A stretch of 64,000 nt of DNA, taken from contig CP151667.1 of NCBI GenBank assembly GCA_038400315.1, forward strand, positions 6,893,174-6,957,173. Direction: 5' to 3'. Below the pieces are notes generated by a model. That model saw only the letters and a program-made list of their open reading frames with translations. It did no database searches and had not been told where the DNA came from. The DNA comes from Isosphaeraceae bacterium EP7. Its GTDB lineage: Bacteria; Planctomycetota; Planctomycetia; Isosphaerales; Isosphaeraceae. This document shows, one piece after another, positions 26,156 through 36,460 of this stretch (positions are counted from its first letter, which is position 1; each line of letters begins with the position of its first letter). Position numbers and translations under genes: made by a program.

Positions 26156-27541
26156 ATGCGGATCGAGATCGAGCAATCCACGACGTTGCGGCCGGCGCCC
26201 CACCGTCGCTACTTCCCGATCCCCAACGCGGCCGGCCCGCTGGGCCGCTTCGCCCGTCTCTATGCGGACGAGCCGGCGAACTGTCGGCGAGACTGGCGGA
26301 AGTTCGCCGCGGTGGCCGCCAACCTCGGGCTGCTCCTGGCCGTCTTCCGGGCTTACCACGTCGAGGGGCGGGCCTTCCAGATCCTGGCCGCGCTGGGCTT
26401 CGCCGCGTGGCCGGTGCACTACCTGGCCCCCTTCGCCTGGAAGAAGCCGCTGTTCGTGGCCGCCTCGGTCGCGGGACTGGCGGCGGTCTTCGGCTGGTCG
26501 GTCGCCGCGGTGGTCCTGCCCGTCGCGGCGCTCCTGATCGGGGTCTGCTACCTGCCGCTGGCATGGAGTGCTCGCGCCGGCATCATCGCCGCGGCCGCGC
26601 TAGGCATGGCCCTGGTCCGGGGCGGGCTTGTCGGTGGCTCCCTGCCCGACGGGCTCTGGCCCGTGCTGGGCACCATGTTCATGTTCCGCATGATGATCTA
26701 TCTGTATGAGCTGAAGCACGCGAAGAAGCGCGAGTCGCTCGTCGACACGCTGAGCTACTTCTTCCTGCTGCCCAACTACTGCTTCCTCCACTTCCCGGTG
26801 GTCGACTACCGGACGATGCAGCGCGGGTACTTCTCGCGTGATATCCACTCGATCCAGCAGGCCGGGCTGGGGATGATCCTGCGGGGGACGGTGCAACTGC
26901 TGATGTACCGACTGGTGTACCACGGGCTCTTGATCTCGGCCGAGGAGGTGGCGGGGCCGGCGAGCCTGGCCGGCTACCTGGCGTGCAACTACCTGCTCTA
27001 TCTGAGGGTCTCGGGCCAGTTCCACGTCGCCTGCGGGATGCTGCACCTCTTCGGCTTCGCCCTGCCCGAGACGCACCACAACTACCTGCTCGCCAATAGC
27101 TTCACCGACTACTGGCGTCGCATCAACATCTACTGGAAAGACTTCATGGTGCGGCTGGTCTTCAACCCGGTCGCCTTCCGGCTGAAGCGTCGGCCGCAGT
27201 GGCAGGCGTTGGCGGCGGCCACGACGGTCGTCTTCGTGGTGACCTGGGCCCTGCACGCCTACCAGTCGTTCTGGCTGCGAGGGAGCTGGGGCCTGAGCCT
27301 TCCGGACTGCCTCTTCTGGGGCATCCTGGGCGTCCTCGTCCTGGTCAACGTCCAGCTTGACGCCCGCAGGCCGAGGCGGCGCACGGCCCCCGGATCGAGG
27401 CCGAGCCCGGCGGAATTCGCGCTCCGTGCGGCCAAGACGGCGGGCACGTTCGCGACGATCTGCATCCTCTGGTCGCTCTGGTCGAGCCCCAGCGTGGAGG
27501 CCTGGATGGGCCTCTGGCGCAGGGCATTGGGCGGGGCCTGA
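26156..27541 (+). CDS. MBOAT-family membrane O-acyltransferase
   Basis: A 461-residue multi-pass protein with GGGAGGGGG before the ATG. About ten membrane helices are visible. The MBOAT signature region NSFTDYWRRINIYWKDFM (314-331) matches the conserved (N/S)-F-x-x-(F/Y)-W-R-R-W-N block, and the catalytic His is H367 in TWALHAYQSFW. DltB, AlgI and PatA-like proteins of this family pass acyl groups across the membrane onto wall or extracellular polymers. It is the first gene of five on this strand, followed by two SGNH proteins, an adenylating enzyme and an acyltransferase. That context suggests acylation of an envelope glycan; the acyl group is unknown. Confidence 0.88.
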   Translation: MRIEIEQSTTLRPAPHRRYFPIPNAAGPLGRFARLYADEPANCRRDWRKFAAVAANLGLLLAVFRAYHVEGRAFQILAALGFAAWPVHYLAPFAWKKPLFVAASVAGLAAVFGWSVAAVVLPVAALLIGVCYLPLAWSARAGIIAAAALGMALVRGGLVGGSLPDGLWPVLGTMFMFRMMIYLYELKHAKKRESLVDTLSYFFLLPNYCFLHFPVVDYRTMQRGYFSRDIHSIQQAGLGMILRGTVQLLMYRLVYHGLLISAEEVAGPASLAGYLACNYLLYLRVSGQFHVACGMLHLFGFALPETHHNYLLANSFTDYWRRINIYWKDFMVRLVFNPVAFRLKRRPQWQALAAATTVVFVVTWALHAYQSFWLRGSWGLSLPDCLFWGILGVLVLVNVQLDARRPRRRTAPGSRPSPAEFALRAAKTAGTFATICILWSLWSSPSVEAWMGLWRRALGGA

Positions 27542-27590
27542 CGCACGCAAGGACGGCACGGGGCCAGCAATCCAAGCAGGTGACCACCGC

Positions 27591-28709
27591 ATGGCTCGGA
27601 ACATTCACCCCTCACGTCTGCTCGCCGCGGCCGGGCTGCTCGCCTTCGGGCTGGCTCCCGGCCGGCTCGTCCCCCCGCAGGCCCTGGCCGCACGCGACGC
27701 GATGCGCAGCGACGCCATCAACGCAACCGACTACGACCGGATGGAACGCGGCTACTACGAGCAGATCCTCGATGCCGGCCGCGACCCGGGCTCGCACCCC
27801 GACGCCGACGCGGCCAGGCATGCCGAGGCACCCCCCTTCGACGCCGGCCCGCTGGCCGACGTCGTGCCGGACGCCCGCCAGTACGTGCTCAAGCCAGCCC
27901 TCTCCATCGAGCACTGGGGCGTGCGATGGTCGACCAACACGCTGGGCATGCGCGACCGCGAATACGCGGCGGCCAAGCCCCAGGGCACGTTCCGCGTGGC
28001 CCTGATGGGCGACTCGATCACGTCGGGCTGGGGTGTCGACGACGGCCGCGGATATGAGCCCATCTTAGAGCGAGAATGGGACGCACGCTCGGTTGAGGGC
28101 GGCGGCCCGCGCGTCGAGGTCCTCAACTTCGCCGTCCCGGGCCATGCTCCCGGCCAGCGCTGGGAGCACGCCAGGCGGGTGGCGCTGGCCACCATGCCCG
28201 ACACGGTCATCTACCAGGCAACGCTGGCCGACCTGGGCTGGGACGAGCGTCGGCTGCGTGTGATGCTCCCCCGAGGCCAGGGCTGGGACGCCCCCGCATA
28301 CCGCCAGACGCTGGAGCATGCGGGCGCCCGACCCGGGCAGGGCTCCGAGGCCTATAAGCGGCTGCTGCGCCCCATCCGCATCCAGATCCTCGAGGGGGTC
28401 TATCGCGAGATCGTCGCCGGCTGCCGCGAGAAGGGCCTCTCCTGCGCCTGGGTCTTGATCCCGCGCGTGGGACGGCCGGGCAGCCGCGCCGAGCGCGAGC
28501 AGATGGTGGACCTGGCCCGCGCCGCGGGGTTCTCGCCGGTCCTCGACCTTTCGGACGTCTATGACGGCGTGCCGCCTGAGTCGATCGCCATCAAGCCGTC
28601 CGACTACCACCCCAACGCCGACGGGCACGCACGCCTGGCCCGGCGCATCGACGGGGCCATCTGGGGCCACGTCGCCGCAAGACTCAAGGACGCGGGAGGC
28701 GACCGATGA
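27591..28709 (+). CDS. SGNH/GDSL hydrolase-like protein (exported)
   Basis: A 372-residue protein starting at ATG 27591 with an N-terminal signal or anchor (RLLAAAGLLAFGLAPG). SGNH block I is ALMGDSITSGWGV, with nucleophile Ser142. The C-terminal Asp/His block is SDYHPNADGH (D338, H340). The oxyanion Gly/Asn blocks are less clear. In MBOAT pathways a partner SGNH protein (such as DltD or AlgX) completes acyl transfer outside the membrane. The stop overlaps the start of the next SGNH gene in ATGA, which implies coupled translation. The two proteins share order and length and are likely paralogues. Confidence 0.82.
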   Translation: MARNIHPSRLLAAAGLLAFGLAPGRLVPPQALAARDAMRSDAINATDYDRMERGYYEQILDAGRDPGSHPDADAARHAEAPPFDAGPLADVVPDARQYVLKPALSIEHWGVRWSTNTLGMRDREYAAAKPQGTFRVALMGDSITSGWGVDDGRGYEPILEREWDARSVEGGGPRVEVLNFAVPGHAPGQRWEHARRVALATMPDTVIYQATLADLGWDERRLRVMLPRGQGWDAPAYRQTLEHAGARPGQGSEAYKRLLRPIRIQILEGVYREIVAGCREKGLSCAWVLIPRVGRPGSRAEREQMVDLARAAGFSPVLDLSDVYDGVPPESIAIKPSDYHPNADGHARLARRIDGAIWGHVAARLKDAGGDR

Positions 28710-29908
28710 CGACCGCGACCGGAACGAAGGGCCCGACTCTGACCCGCATCGCCCTGAGCGCACTGCTGCTGGCCGCCGGTGTGGCCCCCCTGCCCCACGG
28801 CTGGGCCTCGGCACGCGTTGCACGCGACAACGCCCGCTCGACGGAGCTCAACCGGGCCGACCGCAAGCGCGACGCGGGCGGCTATTACGAGGGCCTCATC
28901 GGCGGCGACGGATCGCCGGGCGCACGCGACGAGCTGGCCTTGACCCTGATGGGCAAGCCGGCCAACTGGACCCGATTCGGCGATGCCGGGGTCTCGCGGC
29001 AGATGCCCGCCGACTACCTCCAGTTCGAGTTGATCCCGAACGTCAATCGCACCCTCTTCGGCCGCCGCTTCACCACCAACGGGGCGGGCCTTCGCGACCT
29101 GCCGACGACCGAGGCGAAGCCCGACGGCATCATCCGCGTCGCCCTGCTCGGCTCGTCGATGGACATGGGCTGGGGAGTGGGCGACGACCAGACGTATGAA
29201 AACCTGTTCGAGAACTGGCTCAACGCCCACGCGGCGCGACGGGGCCTTCCCCGTCGGTTCGAGGTGCTCAACTTCGCCGTGGCCGCCTACAGCCCGGCCC
29301 AGCGGCTGGAGAGCTATCGTCGCAAGGCCGCCGCGTTCAAGCCCGACCTCGTCTTCTACTCGGTGACGATGCTCGACCCGCGCCTGACGGAGATCCACCT
29401 CCGGAGCCTGCTGCTGAATCGCGTCCCGCTGAGAGACGACTTCCTGGTCCGCGCGCTGGCCTCGACCGGGCTGACCGAGGCCGACTTCCGGCTCGACGCC
29501 CGCGGCAAGCTGGTCGACAAGAGTTCCGTGAAGGATAAGATCCGCGACCAGTGCTGGCCGATCGCCGACGGCGCCCTCGGGGCGCTCGCCGCGGAGTGCC
29601 GGGCCGCGGACATCCCGCTCGCCTGCCTGATCATCCCCCGGGTGGGCAAGTCGGACGAGCCCGGCACGCGCGACGAGGCGGTGGCCCGTCACTCGGGCAT
29701 CGCCGCGCACCACGCCGTCCCGGTGATCGACCTGTCCGCGTCGTTCGACCGCCATGACCCCCGGGAGCTGGAGATCGCCTCCTGGGACGACCACCCCAAC
29801 GCCGCCGGACACCGCCGCCTCTTCCTCGGCCTGGCCCGCGCTGTCGCCGCGCAGCCTGAGCTGTACCGCTCGCTGTTCGACGCCTCTCCCCCGCCCCCCA
29901 GACCCTAA
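28706..29908 (+). CDS. Second SGNH hydrolase-like protein (DltD/AlgX-like role)
   Basis: A 400-residue protein with a signal or anchor near residues 10-35. Block I reads ALLGSSMDMGWGVGDD with Gly149-Ser150-Ser151, the GSS form seen in DltD/AlgX-type proteins rather than GDS. The C-terminal SWDDHPNAAGH carries D361/D362 and H363. It shares with the preceding paralogue the central LNFAVAAYSPAQRLE segment. Start and previous stop overlap by four bases. The pair may form a heterodimer or act on different acceptors (inference). It is followed after 46 bp by the adenylating enzyme. Confidence 0.82.
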   Translation: MTTATGTKGPTLTRIALSALLLAAGVAPLPHGWASARVARDNARSTELNRADRKRDAGGYYEGLIGGDGSPGARDELALTLMGKPANWTRFGDAGVSRQMPADYLQFELIPNVNRTLFGRRFTTNGAGLRDLPTTEAKPDGIIRVALLGSSMDMGWGVGDDQTYENLFENWLNAHAARRGLPRRFEVLNFAVAAYSPAQRLESYRRKAAAFKPDLVFYSVTMLDPRLTEIHLRSLLLNRVPLRDDFLVRALASTGLTEADFRLDARGKLVDKSSVKDKIRDQCWPIADGALGALAAECRAADIPLACLIIPRVGKSDEPGTRDEAVARHSGIAAHHAVPVIDLSASFDRHDPRELEIASWDDHPNAAGHRRLFLGLARAVAAQPELYRSLFDASPPPPRP

Positions 29909-29954
29909 CCCCTCGACGAGAAGGCGCGGGGCCCGCGCCGGCAAGGAAGCGACC

Positions 29955-31553
<1,599 letters not shown>

Positions 31554-31602
31554 GCCGGACGGAACCAGACGGCTCGACACGGAAGCGCGAGGGGCCCCGG
31601 CC

Positions 31603-32598
31603 ATGACGATTCGGCATGCGTTGACCTGGAAGTGCGCGTTCTACGACGTGCTGCTGCCGCTGCTCAGGCGGACGAGCCCGGCGCGGGCCGACCTGGCGCT
31701 CTCCGCGCTGGGCCGTCTCGTCTCGAACTTCCGCCCGATGCATCGGCGGCAGTTGGCCGGGGCGCTGGTCAAGGCTCGCGAGGCCCTGGGGGCCGACTGG
31801 TCGCCGGCCGACGTCCGCGCCGAGATGGACGACAACCTCCCCCGGTTCCTGGCGCGAGACTACCTCCTCGGCGGGCCGGCCGACTCGGGCTGGGGCGGCC
31901 GGTTCGAGGTCGAAGGGGCCGACGTGCTGGCCGAGGCCACCGCCGGCGGCCGCGGCTGCATCCTCGTCGGCAGCCACCTGGGGGCCTACCTCCCCGCGGT
32001 CCGCTGGCTCTGCGAACAAGGTCCCCCCGTCCGGCTGCTCATCCAGCGGCCCAAGCATGTCTCCGGCGAGCTCTCCCGCTGGTTCGACCGCACCGGCCCG
32101 CACCCGCAGTCGGGCTTCTTCCTGCGCCGGGGGCTCGACGCGGGGACGTCCGCCACGCGCGTCCTGGCGGCGAGGTCGGCGCTGCGCGACGGCCTGTCGA
32201 TCTACATGACCGGCGATGTCCCCTGGGACGGCCCCAACGCCCGCCCCGCGCGGTTCCTGGGGCGCGACTTCCGCCTCCTGTCCATCTGGACCGACCTGGC
32301 CGTGCTGACCGGGGCGCCGGTGGTGCTGGCCTTCGGCTCGCACATGCCCGACGGCCGGTTCTCCCTCAGGTTCGAGGGCCTGGGCCGGCTGGCCGCGGGC
32401 GACGAGACCTGGGCGCTGGCCCGCTATTGCCATCGCCTCGACGCCGAGATCGCCGCCCACCCGGCCGACGCAGTCGCCCACCTGACCTGGCCCTGCTACA
32501 CCCAGCCGGCACCCTCGACGCGCGTGCCCCGACCGCACCGCGGGAGGACCAAGACCGCACCACGCCTGGCAGGAACCGCGGCCGGACAGGCCCACTAA
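31603..32598 (+). CDS. LpxL/HtrB-like lysophospholipid acyltransferase family protein
   Basis: A 331-residue protein with GAGGGG before ATG 31603. Overall layout follows the bacterial lipid A acyltransferase family: an N-terminal helix, a central GCILVGSHLGAYLPAVRWL segment, MTGDVPWDG, and APVVLAFGSHMPDGRFSLRF. The catalytic motif of this family is H-x4-D/E; here it is H125 followed by Leu at 130, so the acidic partner is missing or moved. The last 35 residues are a basic Arg/Pro/Thr tail. It may act on lipid A-like or polymer-linked acyl groups in the same pathway, or have become a binding protein. Confidence 0.72.
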   Translation: MTIRHALTWKCAFYDVLLPLLRRTSPARADLALSALGRLVSNFRPMHRRQLAGALVKAREALGADWSPADVRAEMDDNLPRFLARDYLLGGPADSGWGGRFEVEGADVLAEATAGGRGCILVGSHLGAYLPAVRWLCEQGPPVRLLIQRPKHVSGELSRWFDRTGPHPQSGFFLRRGLDAGTSATRVLAARSALRDGLSIYMTGDVPWDGPNARPARFLGRDFRLLSIWTDLAVLTGAPVVLAFGSHMPDGRFSLRFEGLGRLAAGDETWALARYCHRLDAEIAAHPADAVAHLTWPCYTQPAPSTRVPRPHRGRTKTAPRLAGTAAGQAH

Positions 32599-32743
32599 AC
32601 GTAGATACTTATACGTTACTCATGTATTGCAAACGCCTATCATTCGCGGAGCCTCCGGTCTATGATCGGGCGGCCCGTGCGGCGGGGAACCGGGGCGGTG
32701 AGCCCCTGCCTGGTGCCCGCGGGTCAACCGACGGGACTCCACG

Positions 32744-33379
32744 ATGCCCTGCGCCCGCCTCTGCGCCGTCTACCTCTACTACAGCTCCAACGGCGTCTTC
32801 TACTACGGGTCGCTCGACTGCTGCACCAACACCTCGGCCACGACCCTCATCAGCACCTCGACCCCCTTCACCACCCTGGGCTGCGACTGCACCACGAACC
32901 CGATGCCGAAACGGTGCATCGCCCGGGCCAATCCGTGCAGCTCAGGCTCGACGGGGCCCCAGGCCAAGGCGTCGGGCACCCAGCACCCCGTCGGCGACCT
33001 TGCCAAGGACGGCGCACCGATCTTGAAGCAGACCAACGGCCTCTACCCGGCCTTCGAAGAAGTACCGGGCACCTCCGAGATCATCGGCAAGCCCCGCAAC
33101 TTCCGGCTCATCAACCCGCTCGACAACCGCGACTTCACCCTCCGGCTTCTGCTGGTGCTGACCACCGCCGACCCCACCCACGTCGCGCTCATCGCCACGG
33201 CATTCCAGGCCGAGCCCGACCCGAATGCTCTCAAGGATGAGTTGGTGGTCATCAGCGTGCTGGGCGAGCGCTGCATCGAAGTCCAGCGGAAACTGGACGG
33301 CCTGATCTTCACCGCCTACCTGGCCGACATCTGGACCGTCCCCGCCGGGTTCACCTACGATCCAGGGCCGTCCAAGTAG
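32744..33379 (+). CDS. Unknown protein with Cys-rich N-terminus
   Basis: A 211-residue protein that I do not recognise. The first 65 residues contain CARLC, DCCTN, GCDCTT and other Cys (nine in total), with a YLYYSSNGVFYYGSL segment, no clear signal peptide and a possible metal- or disulfide-rich fold. Residues 100-211 look like an alpha/beta domain (VVISVLGERCIEVQRKLDGL). GGGA lies 8 nt before the ATG. In the 145-bp upstream gap there is a short inverted repeat AACGTA/TACGTT (32597-32617) in an AT-rich patch. Its 3' end overlaps the 3' end of the convergent kinase gene by 25 bp. Confidence 0.6.
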   Translation: MPCARLCAVYLYYSSNGVFYYGSLDCCTNTSATTLISTSTPFTTLGCDCTTNPMPKRCIARANPCSSGSTGPQAKASGTQHPVGDLAKDGAPILKQTNGLYPAFEEVPGTSEIIGKPRNFRLINPLDNRDFTLRLLLVLTTADPTHVALIATAFQAEPDPNALKDELVVISVLGERCIEVQRKLDGLIFTAYLADIWTVPAGFTYDPGPSK

Positions 33380-35766
33380 AGCGGGCCCCGGCTCCGGGCG
33401 CAGCGGAAGCCAAGGCCCGGCAGCCGGTTGCCTCGGGACTGCCCCACGCGAACGAGGTCGGGCGGCGTCACCGGCCCGATTAGCTTGCCGGAGACCACCT
33501 CCGTTCCACCGCCACAGACAACTTGATTGGCGAGGTGATCCGTCGGAATTCCCACGATCCCCGCCAGCGACGGGTCCGACCCGAGCGTCGTGCAGGTCCA
33601 CTCAGCCACGTTGGAGCAAAGTCCGAAGACGGGGGGAACGGTCGGCAGCATGTCGTGGCGATCCGCCCCCGCCGGTCCGAACGACCAGGAAGTCGGCGGG
33701 TCGTTGCCCCAGGGGTAGCGGCGGGTTCCCCCCATCGTGGCCGAGAATTTGAACTCGGCCTCGGTCAGCAGTCGCTTGCCTACACGCTCGGCATAGGCCA
33801 CAGCCTCGTCGTAGCAAACCATCGTGACGGGGTCGTCCGGCTTGCCCCTCGCGGGCGCCCCATAGGTCCCGACGGTGACCTCAGTGGTATCCAGCAGGAA
33901 CGGACGGACGTCGCGGCGGAAGGGCTTCGGGCCGGGGCCCGACGCGGGTCGGTCGGGCTCCAGGAGGAAGGCCTCACCGCCGTCGATCGGAGCCATCCCG
34001 CGATCGACATCTGGCGGCGGGGCCACGACCGGCGGCCAGGTTACCAGGTCGTCGCCAATCAGCTTCCAGTCCGTGTGAGGGTATTCCATCAGGGTGACGG
34101 GCGCGCCAGGCTCAGGCACGCGACGGTAGACCTGGTGGAACCGGCGGTCGGGCCAGACGACCTCGACGAGATAATCGCCGGGCGGCAGGCTCGCGCGGCC
34201 GGCCCTCAGACGGACCAGGTGGGCGGCGTCGGGCTCGCCGGTCCTGGGGTCCAGAGGGACTGCGACCGCCCGGGCGCCGGCCGGCTGGGTCACCAAGCTG
34301 ACCCTCAGCGGCGAGGGCTTCGGCGGGTTCACCCCGCCGCCCCACCGGGACCAGGCCGGGGCGAAGGCCAGGATCAGCACCAGGACGACCGCCGCAAGCG
34401 CGTCGGACACACCCCAGGCGTGGTTGCGGACCCAGTAGAGGGCCACACGCAGGGGGCGCCGGCGCCAGGCCTCGATCGGCCGGCCCTCGCGGGCGGCCAT
34501 CCACTGGTCGCGGAACTCGTCGGTCGTCGCGTACCGATTCTCGCGGTCCTCCGCCATCCCCCTGAGGATCACCGTGTTCAGGTCGGCCGAGATCTTCGGC
34601 TGATAGGCCCTCGGCGGCGTCGGCGTCGGCAGGCGTTCGCCCGGCCTGGGCCGGCCGTACGGCAGGTGCATTGTCAGCACCTGGTAGATCGTCACCGCCA
34701 GGCTGAATTGATCCGCCCTGGCGTCGAGCGACGGGTGCCCGGCGGCCTGCTCGGGGCTGCTGAACCCGGCCGTCCCCATCGGCTGCCCGGTTCGGGTCAG
34801 CAACGACTCCACGGCCAGGCGGGCCAGCCCGAAGTCGGTCAGCCGGGCCCGCCCCCGGCCGTCGATGAGGATGTTCGACGGCTTGAGGTCCCGGTGCAGG
34901 ATGCCCATCGCATTGACACAGGCCACGGCGTCCACGATCTGGTCGAGCCAGCTCAGCTGGAGCCTCAACTGCTCGTCCGGCTCCAGATGCAGGAACGGAT
35001 GGTCCTTCTCCGGAAACTCCGGAGGCCGGCCCGCCCGCACTCGCTTCAGGTTCAGCAGCAGCCGGCCGAGGTCCGGTCCGTCGACCAGTGCCATCACCAG
35101 AACCAGCGGCGGGCCCATCAGCAACTGCATCACGCCCACCACGTTGGGGTGATCGATGCTCGCGGCAAGCTCCGCCTCGTTGCGGAACCGTGCCACGCGA
35201 TCCAGATCGTCGGTGCATTCCTCGGGCAGAATCTTCAGCGCGACCATGTGGTTGAGCGAGGGGGACCTGGCCTTGTAGACCTTGCCCATTCCCCCCTCGC
35301 CGATCAGCTCGAGCGACTCGAAGCCCGCGACCCGCGGGGTCGGGACGCCCGCCCCGGGTGGGGGATGCGACCCCGCCGCCTGGGTCGACTTCAGCGGGTC
35401 TTCCGGCAGCGGCCAGCTGGGCGAAGGGCCGAGTTCCTCGGTCCTCGGCACCTCCTCCACCGCGGCCGTCGACCCCGAGGTGGAGTCTGCCAGCAGGTCG
35501 ACCTCGTCCGCCGTCAGGCCCACCGCGCTGAGGACCTCGAACACCGTCCCGGAGTCACGCGGGAACCTGCCCACGTACTCGGCCAGGCTCGGGCGGTCGC
35601 CCCGGGCCTGGCGCAGGCTGACATCGAGGCGCAGCAGCTCGGCCAGGAGCTTCGATCGCCCCGGCTCCGTCGTCCCCTTGAGATAGGCGTCAATCTCCGG
35701 GCCCTGGCCCGACGTGAAGGCCGTCTCGTACTGGGCGGCGACTCCCGAAATCCACGATTCGTCCAA
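33355..35766 (-). CDS. Transmembrane Ser/Thr protein kinase with C-terminal FGE-like domain
   Basis: Taking TTG 35766 as start gives MDESWISGVAAQYETAF, the typical opening of planctomycete kinases of this type; an ATG at 35958 would add 64 Arg/Gly-rich residues and lies beside the palindrome. The kinase domain (about 149-430) has ELIGEGGMGKVYKA, Lys178 in VALKIL, HRDLKPSN from 291 and DFG at 311-313, so it is probably active. A membrane helix lies near 454-472. The outer part has a short beta domain, then from about 600 a formylglycine-generating-enzyme (sulfatase-modifying-factor) like domain with VTVGTYGAP, RLLTEAEFKFSA, RRYPWGND and LGFRC. It probably senses or binds something outside and signals inwards. 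Confidence 0.85.
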   Translation of the reverse strand: MDESWISGVAAQYETAFTSGQGPEIDAYLKGTTEPGRSKLLAELLRLDVSLRQARGDRPSLAEYVGRFPRDSGTVFEVLSAVGLTADEVDLLADSTSGSTAAVEEVPRTEELGPSPSWPLPEDPLKSTQAAGSHPPPGAGVPTPRVAGFESLELIGEGGMGKVYKARSPSLNHMVALKILPEECTDDLDRVARFRNEAELAASIDHPNVVGVMQLLMGPPLVLVMALVDGPDLGRLLLNLKRVRAGRPPEFPEKDHPFLHLEPDEQLRLQLSWLDQIVDAVACVNAMGILHRDLKPSNILIDGRGRARLTDFGLARLAVESLLTRTGQPMGTAGFSSPEQAAGHPSLDARADQFSLAVTIYQVLTMHLPYGRPRPGERLPTPTPPRAYQPKISADLNTVILRGMAEDRENRYATTDEFRDQWMAAREGRPIEAWRRRPLRVALYWVRNHAWGVSDALAAVVLVLILAFAPAWSRWGGGVNPPKPSPLRVSLVTQPAGARAVAVPLDPRTGEPDAAHLVRLRAGRASLPPGDYLVEVVWPDRRFHQVYRRVPEPGAPVTLMEYPHTDWKLIGDDLVTWPPVVAPPPDVDRGMAPIDGGEAFLLEPDRPASGPGPKPFRRDVRPFLLDTTEVTVGTYGAPARGKPDDPVTMVCYDEAVAYAERVGKRLLTEAEFKFSATMGGTRRYPWGNDPPTSWSFGPAGADRHDMLPTVPPVFGLCSNVAEWTCTTLGSDPSLAGIVGIPTDHLANQVVCGGGTEVVSGKLIGPVTPPDLVRVGQSRGNRLPGLGFRCARSRGPLYLDGPGS

Positions 35767-35922
35767 CGGAGTCGCCCCCCGAGCGAGACCACGCCCACGT
35801 CCCCCTCCCGGGGCACCGACCCTCGCCGCTCCCGGGTCCGATCCACGGGAGCAAGACTGCGGCAAACGACCGCTCCATCGGGCCGAAAGATCGTCGCCGA
35901 TCCTGAATCCGACAGTAAGGCC

Positions 35923-35951
35923 TTGCCCCTCTATTCTATTTCTATAGAATA
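35923..35951 (+). promoter_or_regulatory. Promoter and 20-bp operator-like palindrome of blaI-type gene
   Basis: TTGCCC (35923-35928), a 16-bp spacer and TAGAAT (35945-35950, five of six) form a promoter facing the BlaI-type gene. The perfect palindrome TATTCTAT-TTCT-ATAGAATA (35932-35951) covers its spacer and -10 box. This is where an autoregulating BlaI/MecI repressor would bind. The same site sits just upstream of the divergent kinase frame. Confidence 0.6.
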
Positions 35952-36006
35952 CAAACAACTGCCGCCTTGGGCAGCCTTGTTGAGATTTAGCCTCGGGGGG
36001 ACGGCG

Positions 36007-36411
36007 ATGGCTCGACCGGCGAGTGAACTGCCGACGGACGGAGAGTGGGCGATCCTGCGGGCGCTCTGGGACCTGGCGCCGGCGACGCTCGGCGAGGTGC
36101 GCGAGGGGCTGCGGGCGGCGGGCAAGCCCGCGGCGACGACCACCGTGGCGACGATCCTGAAGGTGATGGAGAGGAAGGGACTGGTGACCCGCGACGCCGC
36201 CCCGCGCGGGGCCCGATGGTCACCGGTGCCCACCCGCGATTCGGCCGCCAGCGGGCTTCTGACCAAGGTGATGGACGCCGCCTTCGACGGCTCGGCCCGC
36301 CGCCTGGCCGCGCACCTGATCGAGCAGGGGGCGCTGACCCGCCAGGACCGGGACGCGATCCGGGCGATGCTCGACGCGGCCCCCGACGACCCCGAGATGC
36401 CCGGCCGCTGA
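36007..36411 (+). CDS. BlaI/MecI/CopY family transcriptional repressor
   Basis: A 134-residue protein starting at ATG 36007 after a G-rich ribosome site. The N-terminal winged helix reads LPTDGEWAILRALWDLAPAT, then LGEVREGL and TTTVATILKVMERKGLVTRD. The C-terminal helices (LLTKVMDAAFDGSARRLAAH) form the dimer part that the partner protease normally cuts. It should repress its own promoter and the next gene, and possibly the divergent kinase gene. The M56 protease gene follows after 49 bp, the standard pairing. No beta-lactamase is nearby, so the trigger is probably not an antibiotic. Confidence 0.9.
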   Translation: MARPASELPTDGEWAILRALWDLAPATLGEVREGLRAAGKPAATTTVATILKVMERKGLVTRDAAPRGARWSPVPTRDSAASGLLTKVMDAAFDGSARRLAAHLIEQGALTRQDRDAIRAMLDAAPDDPEMPGR

Positions 36412-36460
36412 CGTCGAGCCCCGTACATCCGCCGAGATGCCCGAGGGGAGCCACCAATCG

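Noticed and set aside
33523-36411. A 962-codon plus-strand frame running antisense to the whole kinase gene and into the BlaI-type gene
   Set aside because: Its composition is that of a shadow frame (Arg/Pro/His/Gln-rich), and it has no domain until it reaches the in-frame BlaI gene at 36007. The kinase on the other strand has clear motifs.
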